Positions 44,223 to 56,241 are shown, counted from the stretch's first letter. The stretch: 64,000 nucleotides of DNA from Gigaspora margarita (GCA_009809945.1 WTPW01000433.1:322164-386163), one strand, 5' to 3'. Numbers and translations: made by a program. The notes: generated from the sequence alone by a model not told the origin.

Positions 44223-45199
44223 AGTGTTGTTACTTAGCCACTTGACTAGCCAATAAGCATGGCCAATAGCTGTGACTATTGGCCAAAAAATTTATTGGCC
44301 AATTTGGTCAACAATATAAAATAGTAAATTGAGTACCATGACTAGTAGATCCTATGATTAATAAGAATTAGATTCTCATATATTATATTTGAGTACTAGT
44401 ATATTATTATTATTTTGCTTTATTGTTATATAGCATTACATAATAATTACCTCCAATATTAATTATAAGCAACATATGAGTTGGAACCAAGTTGAGCTAT
44501 GCATTTAGAGAGTTATGCATTTAGATAGGTTGCACTTAGAGAGGTCTTACTGTACTTATATAAAAAATATAGTAAAAGTTGTATAAAAGAACACAGCCCT
44601 TATGTACATAGCAGAGATCAAAAAAAATATATAAGACCTATTCTTTTGCTCAATAAAAAAATAACTCAGTTAAGTTCTTGATTTTGAAAAACATTTAGTA
44701 GAAGTAAGTTCTCCAAGTAGTTATTTCTTTAATCATTAATTTATACAAGAATAAATCATTCGTAGCAAAAGTTATCTTCATCTTTCTTGTCACCATGATT
44801 TTGTCATACCCATATTATCGATTGAGAAAAATAGAGAAAGAAAGTTACTATTAGTAATCAAACTCTTTTTATATTAAACATTTAATCAAATATCAATAAT
44901 ATTGCATATTACCATTGTTTTATGATTATATTGCTTAATTAGAAATTATAAAGCCTTATAACACATGATTCTGAAATAAGTGAAGTACCCAAAAAGAGAA
45001 TAAATAGAACTATTAGTACTAGAAATTATAACATAAATCAAGTAAGCTTCAACTAGAAGTAAAAACAAATTTAGCTGAACTCAATACTACCTATACAAGA
45101 CTCAAGTCCAGAAAACTTAGACCAAGTCTTACTACACTACAATTGATGCCAACTAATTTTAGAGTTTTGGCCTTGCATATTAAATTAGACATTATAGTA

Positions 45200-45350
45200 C
45201 AGTTTTCCTCCTCTATAATCATGCAGTTTGTATTAATAAAATTAGTGATTATAAAAGAGTGCGATTATATAGAAGTTTTTCTATAAGTATTTTAATAAAT
45301 TGTCTCAGAGTTGTGATTATATAGGAGGTAATTATAGAGGAGGAAGATAT
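45200..45350. mobile_element. Small TA-type MITE
   Basis: CAGTTTTCCTCCTCTATAAT on the left and the inverse (ATTATAGAGGAGGAAGATA) on the right, about 150 bp. Confidence 0.6.
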
Positions 45351-45594
45351 ATTAGTTATATTTGGAGTTAGTTGGTAATAACCTATTATTTCGCACTTTT
45401 ACAATATATATATATATACATATATATTTATTGTTATACAGCACAGGAATCTAAAAACTCTAAAGACAAAATATACAATAGGCCACTATTGTGTTAGTTA
45501 CCTTTTTATATAAAACTAGTCAAAATATTATATACCTATATATATTTGTACTAATGTTCTGACCTGGGTAAGTATTATCTGAGTCATCCACTGG

Positions 45595-46583
45595 CAGTGT
45601 TGCACATTGTCATTTAAAATAAATGACACCTTGTCATATAACAAGTCATTTTTGTCATAAAAAAATCATTTATTTTTTTATGACTATACTTGTTATTTAT
45701 ATAATTTATAGGTTGCTTGATAGCTAAAGGCAATACCAATATATGTTCTTTATAGTTATGCACCATACTGAAATAAGAGACAAAACAATAAACTTGCTAT
45801 TGCAATGTGTAGTTGAATTAGTTGGTTTTGGAATTAACTATCTTAATTCCTACTATAATTTTCTATAAAAATTTTGTTACTAAACTTGTTAGCAATCATA
45901 ATAACACACAGTATTGGAATTAACAGTTGTGGTTTCTATCTAATTAAATGTAAAAATTTGTTACAAAACTTATTGACTATTGTTGTATTGTAGTAATTTC
46001 TATAAAAAAAATCATGTGCGCACATATATACATCAATACTTGACATTATGGCATTTAATATTTGGTTGATTCATTCATTATCATTTTGTCATAGGTTGTA
46101 TAACCAATTAAAAGCATCAATAATAATCCAATTGCTACATTAGTTTTAGTACAGTACATTGATCACATTTTGAATATAACCATGATTTATTGGTTAGTAG
46201 ATTATATATAAAGCTACAAACTACAAGAATCACTGAGAAAATTAATAATTATTAGATAACTTGGATGGAAAAATTCCAACCAAAAATTTACCAAAAATGA
46301 AAAATCTAGAAATTAATCATATAAATCTTTAGTGGAATGTAATTTTTCTTAGTATTTGCTAATATATTTTAATAAATCATACTTTTTTTATCTATTGTAG
46401 AACAATTAGTTTATTGTCATTTATTTGTCATTTTAATGTTATTTATAAAAATATTTTTTATGACTTTTCATTTGGTTTTGTACAAAATTTTATTATAATA
46501 AATGACATTGTTATTTTAAAATAACATATCATTCATTGTTATTTTTATAAAAATTTTTATGATCTTGTCATTTGCAAATACTG
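45595..46583. mobile_element. hAT-like element, 989 bp, 8-bp TSD
   Basis: Ends CAGTGTTGCACATTGTCATT and the inverse of CAGTATTTGCAAATGACAAG. TCCACTGG is duplicated exactly at 45587-45594 and 46584-46591. Subterminal AAATGACA words recur at both ends. The interior has AACTTGCTATTGCAATGTGT and similar words related to the array at 16325-19015. No transposase. Confidence 0.83.
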
Positions 46584-46639
46584 TCCACTGGTAGGCAGGT
46601 GACCCAGATTGAATTATGGCCCACTTGGGTAGTTAACCT

Positions 46640-47170
46640 GTTGGTCACCTATGGGTCGACCTGTGGGCCAACCTGTGGGTCACCCATGGGTTAACCCTAG
46701 GGTATGGCAAAAAAAGCCCAGTTTATTTTTGAATTTTTGCAGGCTATAAAAACAATATTACACAATTGGTATTAAATTAAAATTAGTATATATTATTAGT
46801 ATAATAAATATACCTTTACCAAATAGGCTTTATTTGTATCTCTTACATGTCTGCTACCAGTAGCAAGTCTTCAAATCAGATGAATCAGGCCCAAGCCCAG
46901 CTTGGCCCAGCCTGATTTATTTGACTTTGGAGACTTGCTACTAGCAGCAGACATATAAAAGATACAATTAAAGCCTATTTGGTAAAAATGTATTTATTAT
47001 ACTAATAATATATACTAATTTTAACTTAGATACCAATTGTATAATATTGTTTTTATAGCCTTCAAAAATTCAAAAATAAACTGGGCTTTTTTTGCCCATC
47101 CTAGTTAACCCACAGATCACCTATATGGGTGACCCGTATGGGTTAGCTATAAACTATATATACAGGCTGT
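46640..47170. mobile_element. Foldback element with ~210-bp arms
   Basis: Arms 46690-46905 and 46915-47115 are inverted copies (AAAAAAAGCCCAGTTTATTT, GGCTATAAAAACAATATT, TGCTACTAGCAGCAGACAT-like). The loop is GGCCCAAGCCCAGCTTGGCC, itself palindromic. Outer ends carry repeated GTGGGTCACCCATGGGTTAA words. The element may extend to the GACCTGGGT word near 45562, into which the hAT element inserted. Confidence 0.68.
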
Positions 47171-47177
47171 ATTATAT

Positions 47178-47430
47178 GGGCTTGGTGCTACAGAAAAGAG
47201 GGAAATCAACAAAATTTTGAAAATTAATTTTTTTATATAAATTAATTTAGAATACATTTAGAATCATTTTTTACTTAAAACATAAAAGTAGTTGTATTAA
47301 TAAAATTTTGCAATATAGTTCTTCAAAATTTATAATTTCTTATAGCTTATTATAAAATTTATAACATAAAAATTAATTTTCCAAAGATCTTTTTTTTGTT
47401 GATTTCCCCCTTTTCTGTAGCACCTAGCCC
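47178..47430. mobile_element. MITE, 253 bp, ATAT borders
   Basis: GGGCTTGGTGCTACAGAAAA at the left and its near-complement at the right, both followed by GAGGGAAATCAACAAAA-like sequence. Flanked by ATAT on both sides. Confidence 0.68.
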
Positions 47431-48124
47431 ATATGTACATTGTGAAGGGCTCTTACTATATGATTATTTTATTTGTCCACTTTAGAGAATTTTATTGTTA
47501 TGATAGTACTATTTCCTCTATAATAATTTGTTGATAGTGGAATTGGTAAGCCCCAAATAGAATAATTAATGTGCTACAGTGATTTCAGGTCCAAGCACAT
47601 GCAAACTGTAAATACCAGGGCCACAATCTGTTCTTGCACCTGGCACTATGCAGCTAATGTTTGTTTATTACCTCTTTTGATAGATTTTACACATGCTTAT
47701 AGCATGATAATTTTGCTCACTATCACTATATCCTGATTTTGTATCTAGCTTTTCATTTAAATTGTTTGTTTGTTCACACTTTTGCCAAATAATGTATTTA
47801 GCCCAGTCTTGGTATTACTAATACAATGGTACTAGCACATATAAGTTTGGCTTCACAACAAACAAAAAGCCCAAAAAGCCCATTGTCACCTCCAAGTATG
47901 CCTTGAGACATAAAGAGCCACTTCTGACTTTTGCTTGAAGAAATTGAAGCCATAATGAGTCAGAATAAATTTAATAGAGTTAGTCTAAATAGTCTAAATT
48001 TTATGTATTTATCAAGAGGGGAAAAAGCATATAATATCCTTTTTATTTTAATAAAGTATAACTTAGGGAGTTCAATACTGTTTACAACAAATGTATTGCT
48101 ATTTTTTTTTTTTTAGTATTTGTA
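47431..48124. other. Non-coding, no feature recognised
   Basis: No transposon ends or RNA genes seen. The 61-codon ORF at 47931-48116 lacks family resemblance. Confidence 0.45.
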
Positions 48125-48285
48125 GCAACTATATTTATAACTCAAAATTTTACTCAGGTAACTCCTGTTATACTTCTAACAAAAAATGAAACTCCAATTT
48201 TAATTCTAACTCTATTCTTAATTTTAACCTAACCCTAATGATTTTATAGGTATTATGTAACAGGTTGTTACAAATAGATTTTTTT
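48125..48285 (-). mobile_element. Family A MITE, partial
   Basis: AAAATTTTACTCAGGTAACT, ACTTCTAACAAAAAATGAAA and AACCTAACCCTAATG follow the reversed family A order, ending in TAACAGGTTGTTACA. Confidence 0.5.
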
Positions 48286-48361
48286 TTTTAATACACATAT
48301 AATAAAATAGTCAATCAAAAACTTTAGTAATATTATAATTAAAATATTTATGATTAAAATA
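48285..48361 (+). repeat. F-box downstream flank, orphan copy 6, left part
   Basis: AATACACATATAATAAAATA and AACTTTAGTAATATTATAAT match the sequence 120-180 bases after the stops of copies 1, 2 and 4. There is no F-box coding sequence upstream; a family A MITE lies there instead. Confidence 0.68.
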
Positions 48362-48464
48362 CATTGAGGTACTATATTATTGTAAACACCTTTTAAAAAT
48401 TTGTGTAGAGTTAAAAAGTAAGATAAAAAGCTATAAATAATTCTATAAATTAAGTAAATCTATA

Positions 48465-49089
48465 GACCTTAGAGTCAATAGTTTAGCAGTTAAACTCCAA
48501 GGTTGCCAATCAAAGATTGCTGGTTCAAGTCCACCTAAGAGCAAAATTGAATTTGTATTAGAACCCGATTTGGAATAACTGAAGTTACCAACTTAGCAGA
48601 AGGCTGTGAGGATCATGTAACAGTATTGTCGGTAGCAGCAATCTGGCCCATTGACAATAGGACCAGTGGAAGTCAAACCCGTATTGATGGTCAGGGCTCT
48701 ACGTAGGAGTCGAGATGCTGGTGCAACTTCTTACAAATAAGCGGTGAAGCAAGGACTGGTCTAGATGGATATAGGCAGAACTGAAACACCGTGGGAAAAC
48801 AGGGACCCAGGACATCAAATGATGGATACACCCTATCTGGACTTGGATTTGCCAGGGCTGGCTATGCAGACCAAGGATCAATGCGCCTGAAATAGAGCAC
48901 TTTAAGTATATACAACTGTTTGGTTTGGATAGTTAGTGGTAGTGGTTTAAGGAATATGCCTTAATACAGAGTTGGTTTGGATACGGCCTAACCACAAGTG
49001 GAAGCCTCAGTAACTGTGCCCCATTAACGTAACATTTGGATCTGCAGTTGGTGGTGTATATTGTTGGGATTAGAAGTGAAGAGAAAAAA
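48465..49089 (+). mobile_element. tRNA-derived SINE, 625 bp
   Basis: The first ~75 bases resemble a decayed tRNA with both internal RNA polymerase III boxes: A box TAGTTTAGCAG at 48479-48489 and B box GGTTCAAGTCC at 48522-48532, 32 bases between them. The acceptor ends retain CTTAG/CTAAG pairing. The body (48540-49080) is non-coding and GC-richer than the surroundings. The element ends in GAGAAAAAAAAA and is flanked by AATTAAGTAAATCTATA at 48448-48464 and 49091-49107, a 17-18 bp TSD typical of LINE-mobilised SINEs. The parental tRNA cannot be named safely. Unusually long for a SINE. Confidence 0.78.
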
Positions 49090-49324
49090 AAATTAAGTAA
49101 ATCTATATTTTTAAAAAAAAAAAGTTTATAAAATTCTATATAATATTTTTTAAGATAATTAAAATTAGTAATTTTATGTAATATTACACAAGTATGAAAA
49201 TAGTAATATTAAAAAATTAGTTACTATAATTACTATATATTAAAAGTTAATTTTTATTAAGCAAATTAAATATAATTATTAATTAAAATTTGTTTAGCAT
49301 AATAAATTATATGATTCTGAAGAA

Positions 49325-49490
49325 TTTTTTTTATTAAGAAAAAATTGTAATTTCATAGTCAAAATTTTAAGTTAGAAGTGATTTTTCAAAATATATGTTT
49401 CACTTTAGATTTTACATTACACCTAATCCTACATCCTGATTAGTCGATCAGAGGGTAGTGATGCATTTCACTAGCGATGAATATAAATTT
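49325..49490 (+). mobile_element. Family A MITE, 3' half
   Basis: TCAAAATTTTAAGTTAGAAG, ACATTACACCTAATCC and GATTAGTCGATCAG match the right half of the family. The left half is absent. Confidence 0.5.
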
Positions 49491-50071
49491 CTAAAATTAA
49501 ATTTTATTGAAAATATAAAAGTTAAATTATTAAATTTAAAATTAATAAATTTATAAATATATAGTAATTACTATATTTAGTTATTTAATAAATATTTTTC
49601 AAAAATTAAAAATGTTAAAAATATATATAATTTGTTATACTAAATAAATATTAATAATCAAGCACAAATATTGCGCAGGGTGTAATTTTGAATTTTGGTC
49701 TAAATTAAGCTTAATTCAAGCCAAAATTTGAAATAATGCCCTTGTGCATTATTTTGCACTTATATAGCAATAAATATGCTTAGCTTATTTAATAAAAATA
49801 TGCTTATCTTACTTAATAAAAATAAAGTTTTATATATATTAAAAATTAGTGACCAGATTTATATTCGATCTATATTAAAAACTAGGTTTTAGTACTTATC
49901 TAATAATTAAAATTTTACTTATTTTAAAAATATTTATAGGATTTTAGAAACTTTTTTTATTTAAAAGATATAGATTTACTTAATTTATGTTATTATTTAT
50001 AGCTTTATATCTTACTTATTTAACTCTATACAAATTTTTAAGTGTCTGCAATAATATGGTACCATACTGTA

Positions 50072-50560
50072 CTTCAGTGTTTATTGGTTAAAATGAATAG
50101 TTAATATTTGAAACCCATTTTAATTAAAGTAAAAGTTTATACTTATCCACAATCTAGTGATATATTATAAATTAGATCTCTATAAATGCACCCTCAAAAT
50201 GAAATACCTTACCAAAAAAATGCAATCTTTAATACTGGTCCAAATATTTATATATTAGTTCTCTATAATAGAATTTATTGTAGGTTTTCACTGTTTTAAT
50301 GTCTGGTCCTCTTGGTTTTATTCAAAAAGACTTGACCTATTTAGATTGAAATAAAGTTATAAATTTTATTTTATTATAGTTTTACAATATCAATATAAAG
50401 AAATAAAAAATCTAACTAATTTAAATTGTTATAATTTGTATTAAGATTATAAAGATTTAAATTTATGTTTTTAAAAAAAGTTTATCAAAGTGTAAAGTTA
50501 AAATTTATCTTTTTTAAAAAATTATAAGTATAATATTTTTTGTATTCTATTTAATATATA
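50072..50560 (+). repeat. F-box downstream flank, orphan copy 6, right part
   Basis: Continues the flank after the TA element. CTTCAGTGTTTATTGGTTAA, AAAGTAAAAGTTTATACTTA, ATGCAATCTTTAATACTGGT and TAATTTGTATTAAG match copy 1 at 8090-8590 in order. The flank fades by about 50560. Confidence 0.72.
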
Positions 50561-52609
50561 AATTATTTTTTTTTACAATAATAAAATAAGGTTTATATAA
50601 TTTAACACATGTATATAAAACAGGATCCAAACAATATATATAGAGGTTACATTATCTTTAATATAAACTTTTTAAATTTTTTATTCACTTTTTATTAGAG
50701 CTATTTAAATATATTTTACATAAAGCTTTAATTTAATTAATTTTATCCAATTAGCAAATATAATATTATATTTTATTTCAAAAAAATTTTTTAAAAAAAA
50801 CACCTTTTATAATTTTTTTTCAAAAAATTTTTTTTTATAAAATTTTTTTCAAAAAATTTTTTTTATATAAAATTTTTTAAAAAATTTTTTTGTATAAATT
50901 TTTTTTTATTTATTTATTTATTTTGTTATTAAATTTTAAATGTAACCTTTATAAAACTTATTAATTTTATTTACTTTTAATAGCATAATATTAAAAGCTT
51001 TTATCTAGTTTAAATATAATCTGTTGACCAATATCCACTTTTCAAATATACTGTATGTGTCTGAAAATATACTACCTTTTTTGGCCAAAAAATTACATGA
51101 AAAAATGTAGTTAGCTTATTTTCGAAATATTGAGTTTTTTAAAAAAATTAAAAAACATACTAATAAAAAATTGTCCAAATGATACCAAAATTTACTATAG
51201 GTGTATTTTAATGTTCTGAACAAGTTTGCTTAATGGTTTACCTAGTAACATTTGAACTTTTATATATAGCAACTGCTAACCTATTTTTTAAGATTTTTAA
51301 AAAATCAGGGGTAGCTTATTTTTGGACATATATAGTAATATTTTTGTAAAAAAAGTAATCTTTTTTAACCAAAATTTTAATATAATCTCTAAATGTATTA
51401 TTTAGGTTCTCATTTAATGTAGCCACCTGAAAAACCAATCATATAATAGAATCAGATATAATGTAAAATTGAAAAAATAGGAATATTTTAAAAATTACTT
51501 GTAACTATATTTTTGCTTATAAAACCACTTTTCATGTTCTAACAAAAAAATTTCATACAAAATTTTACTATAAAACTCCTTATTTTACTCATGCATTACT
51601 CTTATCTCACACAAACCCTAATTAATTTGTTTTGATTGTTTTGATTTCATATTTTATCAAATCTTATTAGTTGATCAAGATGTCACATCTAATTTTTTAT
51701 TATATGATTTTCATAATTACACAAATCAATAATATTATGTTTTAAATTTTTTTTCTAAAGTCTTAGTCATAACACATAATGTAAAACAACTAGGCACCTG
51801 GGCTTCAACAAATTGAACAGTATAGGAAGTATAAAAAACTAATATCATCTGGTAATGTGCGACCTCTTCAAAGATGAACAATTATTTTGCCATTTCTCAC
51901 ATTATTCTTTTGGAGTTTTTAAGATCTTGATGTAAAAAATAGCTTGTTAGATGTGTATGAGTGAGAATTTTCTTTAAAATGCATTTTTGAAAATGATATC
52001 TTATAAAATGTAGAACATTAAAAAAAAACAATTTTATACTATATAGATAGTGATTTTTCTAATTAAGTTTTCTCTTTTTTTTTTTAGCAAAGAAATTTAT
52101 AATAAATAAATAAGTTCAAAATAATTATTATGGTTATTAATTTTTCTTAGTTTACAATATTTGTAAAATTTAAGTTTCTAAAAAACTTTTTCAATCTTTT
52201 ATATTGGTCATATTGTACTACTAATTTCAAATTTGTTTCATTTTGGTGTCCAATATTTATGATGATAACTTTTTAGTGAGCTTTTCAATTAATTTCTAGA
52301 TATATGCAGAATTTTTATTTCAAAATGTTCCAAGATATCCTCTTTTTCAAGTTTAGTTTGGTGTGTTCTACCTGATTTTGAAGGTTGAATCCCAAATCAA
52401 ACAATGGTTTAAATATTTTTGTTAGCAATGCTAATTGATCTTTATGTATAGAATTAATGATTATATTGTAAATTTAATATTTTATTTAAATAAATTAATA
52501 AAATTTTTACAATTATAAATCAAAAAAAAGTTTCTTTTTTTTAAAAAAAAATTATTAAAATTATAATATAATGTGATGCACTATCCCAATACAATTTTAA
52601 TTACTCAAA
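50561..52609. other. Non-coding AT-rich region
   Basis: Includes tandem A/T runs (50775-50910, AAAATTTTTT units) and a family A MITE remnant (51430-51720). Nothing coding. No further features seen. Confidence 0.5.
51430..51720 (-). mobile_element. Family A MITE, divergent copy
   Basis: AACCAATCATATAATAGAAT, TCTAACAAAAAAATTTCATA and CACAAACCCTAATTAA in reversed family A order, ending AGTTGATCAAGATGTCACAT. Confidence 0.5.
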
Positions 52610-53285
52610 GTATTCTAAGATCTAACGAAGCTAATGTGCTGTTCTTGCAAAAATGTACCATAAACTTTTCATCTTTATCATCTAAGTTTATTATTCCAAC
52701 TAAGATCTAGAGAATTAATTAACACACTCACAAAGTCATCAGCTAATGCTTTTTGTTTTTCTGGTCCAAGTTTATCTAGAGAAGCCTATGTATAAAGTTC
52801 ATTAGCTAATGCTTTGTATTCTTTGATCTAAGTTTATTATTCTAACTATGATTTAGAACTAACATCCAAAGAAGTCAACAGTAAGTCAACATACAAAGTA
52901 CATCACTAGTACTTTTTTTCTATTCTTTATTCAACTAAAATTCAGTGAAGCTATATGGTGTTCTTACAAAGTGCTTTTTGTCATTTATTAATTATTCAGT
53001 ATAATGCTCTTGTAAGTTCTTGTAAAGTGCTTTCTATCCTTCTATTAATTATTCTAACTAAGATCAGCGTGATGTTCTTACAAGTCTTGCAAAGTACATC
53101 GGCTAATGCTTTTAGTCCTTATAATCCATGATATTTTAGATCCAGGGAAGTCAATGCGGTGCTTGCAAAGTGCATAAGCTAGTGCTTTTCATACTTCTGA
53201 ACCAACAAAAATCTATAATTTAGAAAAGTCAAAGTGATATTCTTGCAGGTGCATCAGCTAATGCTTTTCTTTCTTCCCAATGATA
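52610..53285 (+). repeat. Degenerate ~100-bp tandem repeat
   Basis: About seven units built from GTTCTTGCAAAGTGC, ATCAGCTAATGCTTTT, TCTGGTCCAAGTTTAT and AACTAAGATC blocks. Not coding. Similar wording (TTGCAAAGTGCTGAAA) occurs at 22300-23160. Confidence 0.62.
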
Positions 53286-54882
53286 ACATAAAAATAGGCT
53301 GTTAACAGTTTTATAAACTTATATAGATATGGTGTTAAATCTCAGTGCAAAAGTTTACCACTACATTAAATTTTTATATGAAGTTTGACTTACAATACTA
53401 TAAATTATGAAACAGAAGGGCATTTTTGAAGGCGAGATTCTTTTCGAACTCATTATTTTCCTAGTTTAAACATAAGGATAAATAAAGCATTTGTCTTGCT
53501 AAATCATTTCATATGGTCCAGAATGTGGTTTCTTTAGGAAACAACGATTAAAAATGGCCTACCGTTGTAATTTACTATGAAAATTGAGAATTTTATATAC
53601 GAGTCGATCACTCAATTTTCATAGTAAAAAATTTATTTACCTGATCTGCGTGCAATCTCGATCAACTGTTATAGAACACATTACAACCCAATAGTAAAAT
53701 AATAAATTTCTAAAAATAAAAATAAAATTTTATAAGGCGCACAAAAAGTTTTTTGGTTTTCATAACATAGAAAAAAAGTGATCTGGAAGCCTGGTTATAT
53801 ACACTATATATTTATAAACAAATTTTTTATATAGATATTATTAGATAGCTATAAAATATTTAAATTAGCTAAAAATAGTAATTCTATTAAATTAACATGA
53901 ATTAAATTAGGATGATAAAAATAATAAAAAGCTTCTAATACAATTATTTAAATAATTTGTTCAAGCTCATTAATAATTGCTATTTATTTTATTTTATTAT
54001 ACTTTTATTGCAAATATTTATAAATATTCATGATATTTACCATTTGATTCCTTTATCGAATAATTTGATGTATGAGTGTGAAGAATTTTTATTAATATAA
54101 GTATTCAAAATAAATTACACGAATTTATAATTAACACATAAACATAAAATCATTTATTAATCTAAGGATTTAACTAAGCTATCCAAAATTATAAATATTT
54201 ACTATTTATAATTTTATTTTAGATTGAGTATAATTTAGTGTATGAGCATAAAAAGAAATTATTATCTAAGTTTATGGACATTTATCATTAATTTCATTTT
54301 ATTTGTAATTGAACATAAAGAACTATTTACTCTAATCGGCAATAAAAGGCTATCATTTTTCTATAGCCTAGTTGATAAGTGTTATATTAAATATAATCAG
54401 ATAAAAATTAGTCAACGACTTCGCTATTAAAATTTTTCTTTCTGACGTATTAAACTTTCATCACGTTCTTTACAATTGATTCGTTAAGCCTATTTTTTTC
54501 CTAATAAAAATTTACACTTAGACCTGTTTCAACAGGTTGATTAAGGTGCTTGAGAAACCCTAAAGTGTTTGTTGGTGAAATCATATTGATGTAGATTCGC
54601 TTATTTATCATGTGTCGATTGTTTTTTTTTTTAAATTTCAAGGTCACGTTATTTTTTTAATGTAATAGTAGATATACTTAATTAATAAATTTTTGTTCTG
54701 TTTTGTTGTCAGATTATATGTGAATTTATAGAATTTAAAAACTGTAACCAATATCCTTAATAGCTTATTCGTATTTTTATTTTCTTTCAACTTATTTACC
54801 TTGTTCCACCCTGAGTACTGCATGTTATAAGTAATCTAATTCGCCCTCTTGTCAATAGTGTGTTTAAAAATAAACAGAAGCT
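53286..54882. other. Non-coding; one hairpin
   Basis: A hairpin at 53567-53635 pairs TTTACTATGAAAATTGAG with its complement around a TATACGAGTCGATCA loop. The rest is AT-rich; the 62-codon ORF at 54242-54430 has no recognisable features. Confidence 0.5.
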
Positions 54883-55033
54883 GGGTATATACTTGTTATT
54901 TAATGGATATCGGTGAATATGATGTATTCCACAGAATAATAATAAAATTATGTGGCCTTCGGCCACGTGGTTTACTATTATTCTGTAGAATACACCGTGT
55001 TCGCCGATATCCATAAAATAACTAGTTTATCCC
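54883..55033. mobile_element. Near-perfect 151-bp hairpin MITE
   Basis: Starts GGGTATATACTTGTTATTTA and ends with its inverted near-match; the centre at 54958 is GTGGCCTTCGGCCAC. The arms (about 73 bases each) differ at a handful of positions, including G-to-A type changes. No clear TSD. The minus-strand ORF 54796-55014 is the hairpin. Confidence 0.75.
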
Positions 55034-55516
55034 ATGGGTACGACGTACAATCTGTGCAACATGTCATTCAATAAACTTCAGCTACTGTAGTAATTTAAAC
55101 TTTATTTCAATAATTGATCTATTTATTTTTTTTTATTTAAAAAAAATAAAATAAAAATCGAGTACAAGAAAAAGTAATATTACAATAACTGAAGAAATTT
55201 TCAAATTGCAAAAATCTTTTGTGTAAAGAATACTACAATAACAAGTGTATTAAATGCTGTGCCTCGACCAGTTTCATAAAGCTATCAAGTATGAAATCGA
55301 ATTTAAGAATTTAATTCTTCAAGCTCAAGCTCTCCTATTATCTTCAGCACATTCAAGACTACTTTTAAATGATATTTTTAATGTTACTCACTTTTTAACC
55401 TTTTAGAATATTAAAAAACGTGATAATAATATATAAATAAAAAAAGAAATTAATATTTTAAATATTTAAATAAACTTTTTTTATTGAATAAAAATTAATA
55501 AAGTACATTAAAATTC
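55034..55516. other. Non-coding, no feature recognised
   Basis: AT-rich; no ORF or repeat recognised. Confidence 0.45.
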
Positions 55517-55735
55517 TTCATTTGCCTATAACAAGTTTAAAACCTTTAGTATCTAGTAAAGTCCTTCACCTGCTTACAACAATTTTAAAACCTTCGAACC
55601 TAATAAATTCTTTCGTCTGTCTATAACAATTTTAAAACTCTTTGAACATATTATAGTCATTTGTCTTCCTATGACAATTTTAAAACCCACTGAACCTCAA
55701 AACACAATTTTAAAACCTACGACCTAGTAAACATG
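55517..55735 (+). repeat. ~50-bp tandem repeat, five units
   Basis: Units carry CTATAACAATTTTAAAAC followed by a variable YTTCGAACCTARTAAA block. Period about 45-58 bases. Confidence 0.68.
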
Positions 55736-55847
55736 ATTATTTTAAGACCCGTAAAGAAATAATAATTCTAGTCGATTACATAATCGTGAACTTTAGTTCA
55801 AGATCTTTAACTTTTAATTAGGATTTACTGTAAAACTTAACGTTAAT

Positions 55848-55898
55848 CACCAGTCTATATGAAAATCATGTGTCACATGATTTTCATATAGACCGGTG
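55848..55898. repeat. 51-bp near-perfect palindrome
   Basis: CACCAGTCTATATGAAAATC pairs with its complement ending at 55898, with one mismatch in 25 base pairs and a single-base centre at 55873. The core GAAAATCA(T)GTG/CACATGATTTTC also occurs in the right arm of the foldback at 5261-5778 (5735-5760). Confidence 0.8.
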
Positions 55899-56144
55899 CG
55901 AATAACTTAGAAAAAAAAGCACGGGTTGTTACATAGTACCCATGGGATAAAAAAGATAACAACATATGATATAACGATGTTAAGCACAATCATAATTAGT
56001 AAAAATATAGCTGAAATGAAATAATCGATAGTGCAAACTAATAGCTAATTGCGGACTGATCATCATAATAATAACCACCAAATCAACGCTACGCCCATCC
56101 ACATGCTTCCGGGGTGCATTTCACGGCTCATATATCGTACACGT
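55899..56144. other. Upstream region of F-box copy 4
   Basis: Non-coding. It includes a GC-richer stretch at 56085-56130 that I cannot match to the other copies. Confidence 0.4.
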
Positions 56145-56241
56145 ATAAAGTTACACAGACTAATACATATATACTACAATACTATACATATGCGATTGTA
56201 CCAGACTTAACCCTTTTTCGTTAATACAGCACAAGTAATTA
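56145..56241 (+). promoter_or_regulatory. Conserved F-box promoter block, copy 4
   Basis: AAAGTTACACAGACTAATAC, CTATACATATGCG, GTACCAGACTTAACCCTTTT at 56198-56217, CGTTAATACAGCACAAGTAA then TTAATGG. Nearly the same as copy 1 from 56198 to the ATG. Confidence 0.6.

Larger units (their letters stand above)
43094..44552. mobile_element. Tc1/mariner/pogo-like element, 1.46 kb, TA TSD
   Basis: Arms of about 85 bases are inverted: CAGTCAAACATCCCTAAATA on the left and the complement of CAGTAAGACCTCTCTAAGTG on the right, both running into AACTTGGTYCCAACTCATATG. TA at 43092-43093 and 44553-44554. It contains a nested MITE (43188-43798) and part of a hAT MITE (44037-44222). No transposase. Confidence 0.75.
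48362..50069. mobile_element. Tc1/mariner-like element, 1.7 kb, TA TSD
   Basis: Ends CATTGAGGTACTATATTATT and the inverse of CAGTATGGTACCATATTATT, with arms of about 100 bases (48362-48464 and 49965-50069) sharing AGCTATAAATAA and AATTAAGTAAATCTATA. TA at 48360-48361 and 50070-50071. It splits F-box flank copy 6 precisely: the other copies read AATACTTCAG across the site. It contains the SINE. No transposase. Confidence 0.8.

Noticed and set aside
48465-48540. Functional tRNA gene
   Set aside because: Pol III boxes are present, but the anticodon arm does not pair well and the sequence continues as a SINE body with a TSD and A-rich tail.
48699-48881. 60-residue ORF on the minus strand
   Set aside because: Chance frame in the SINE body.
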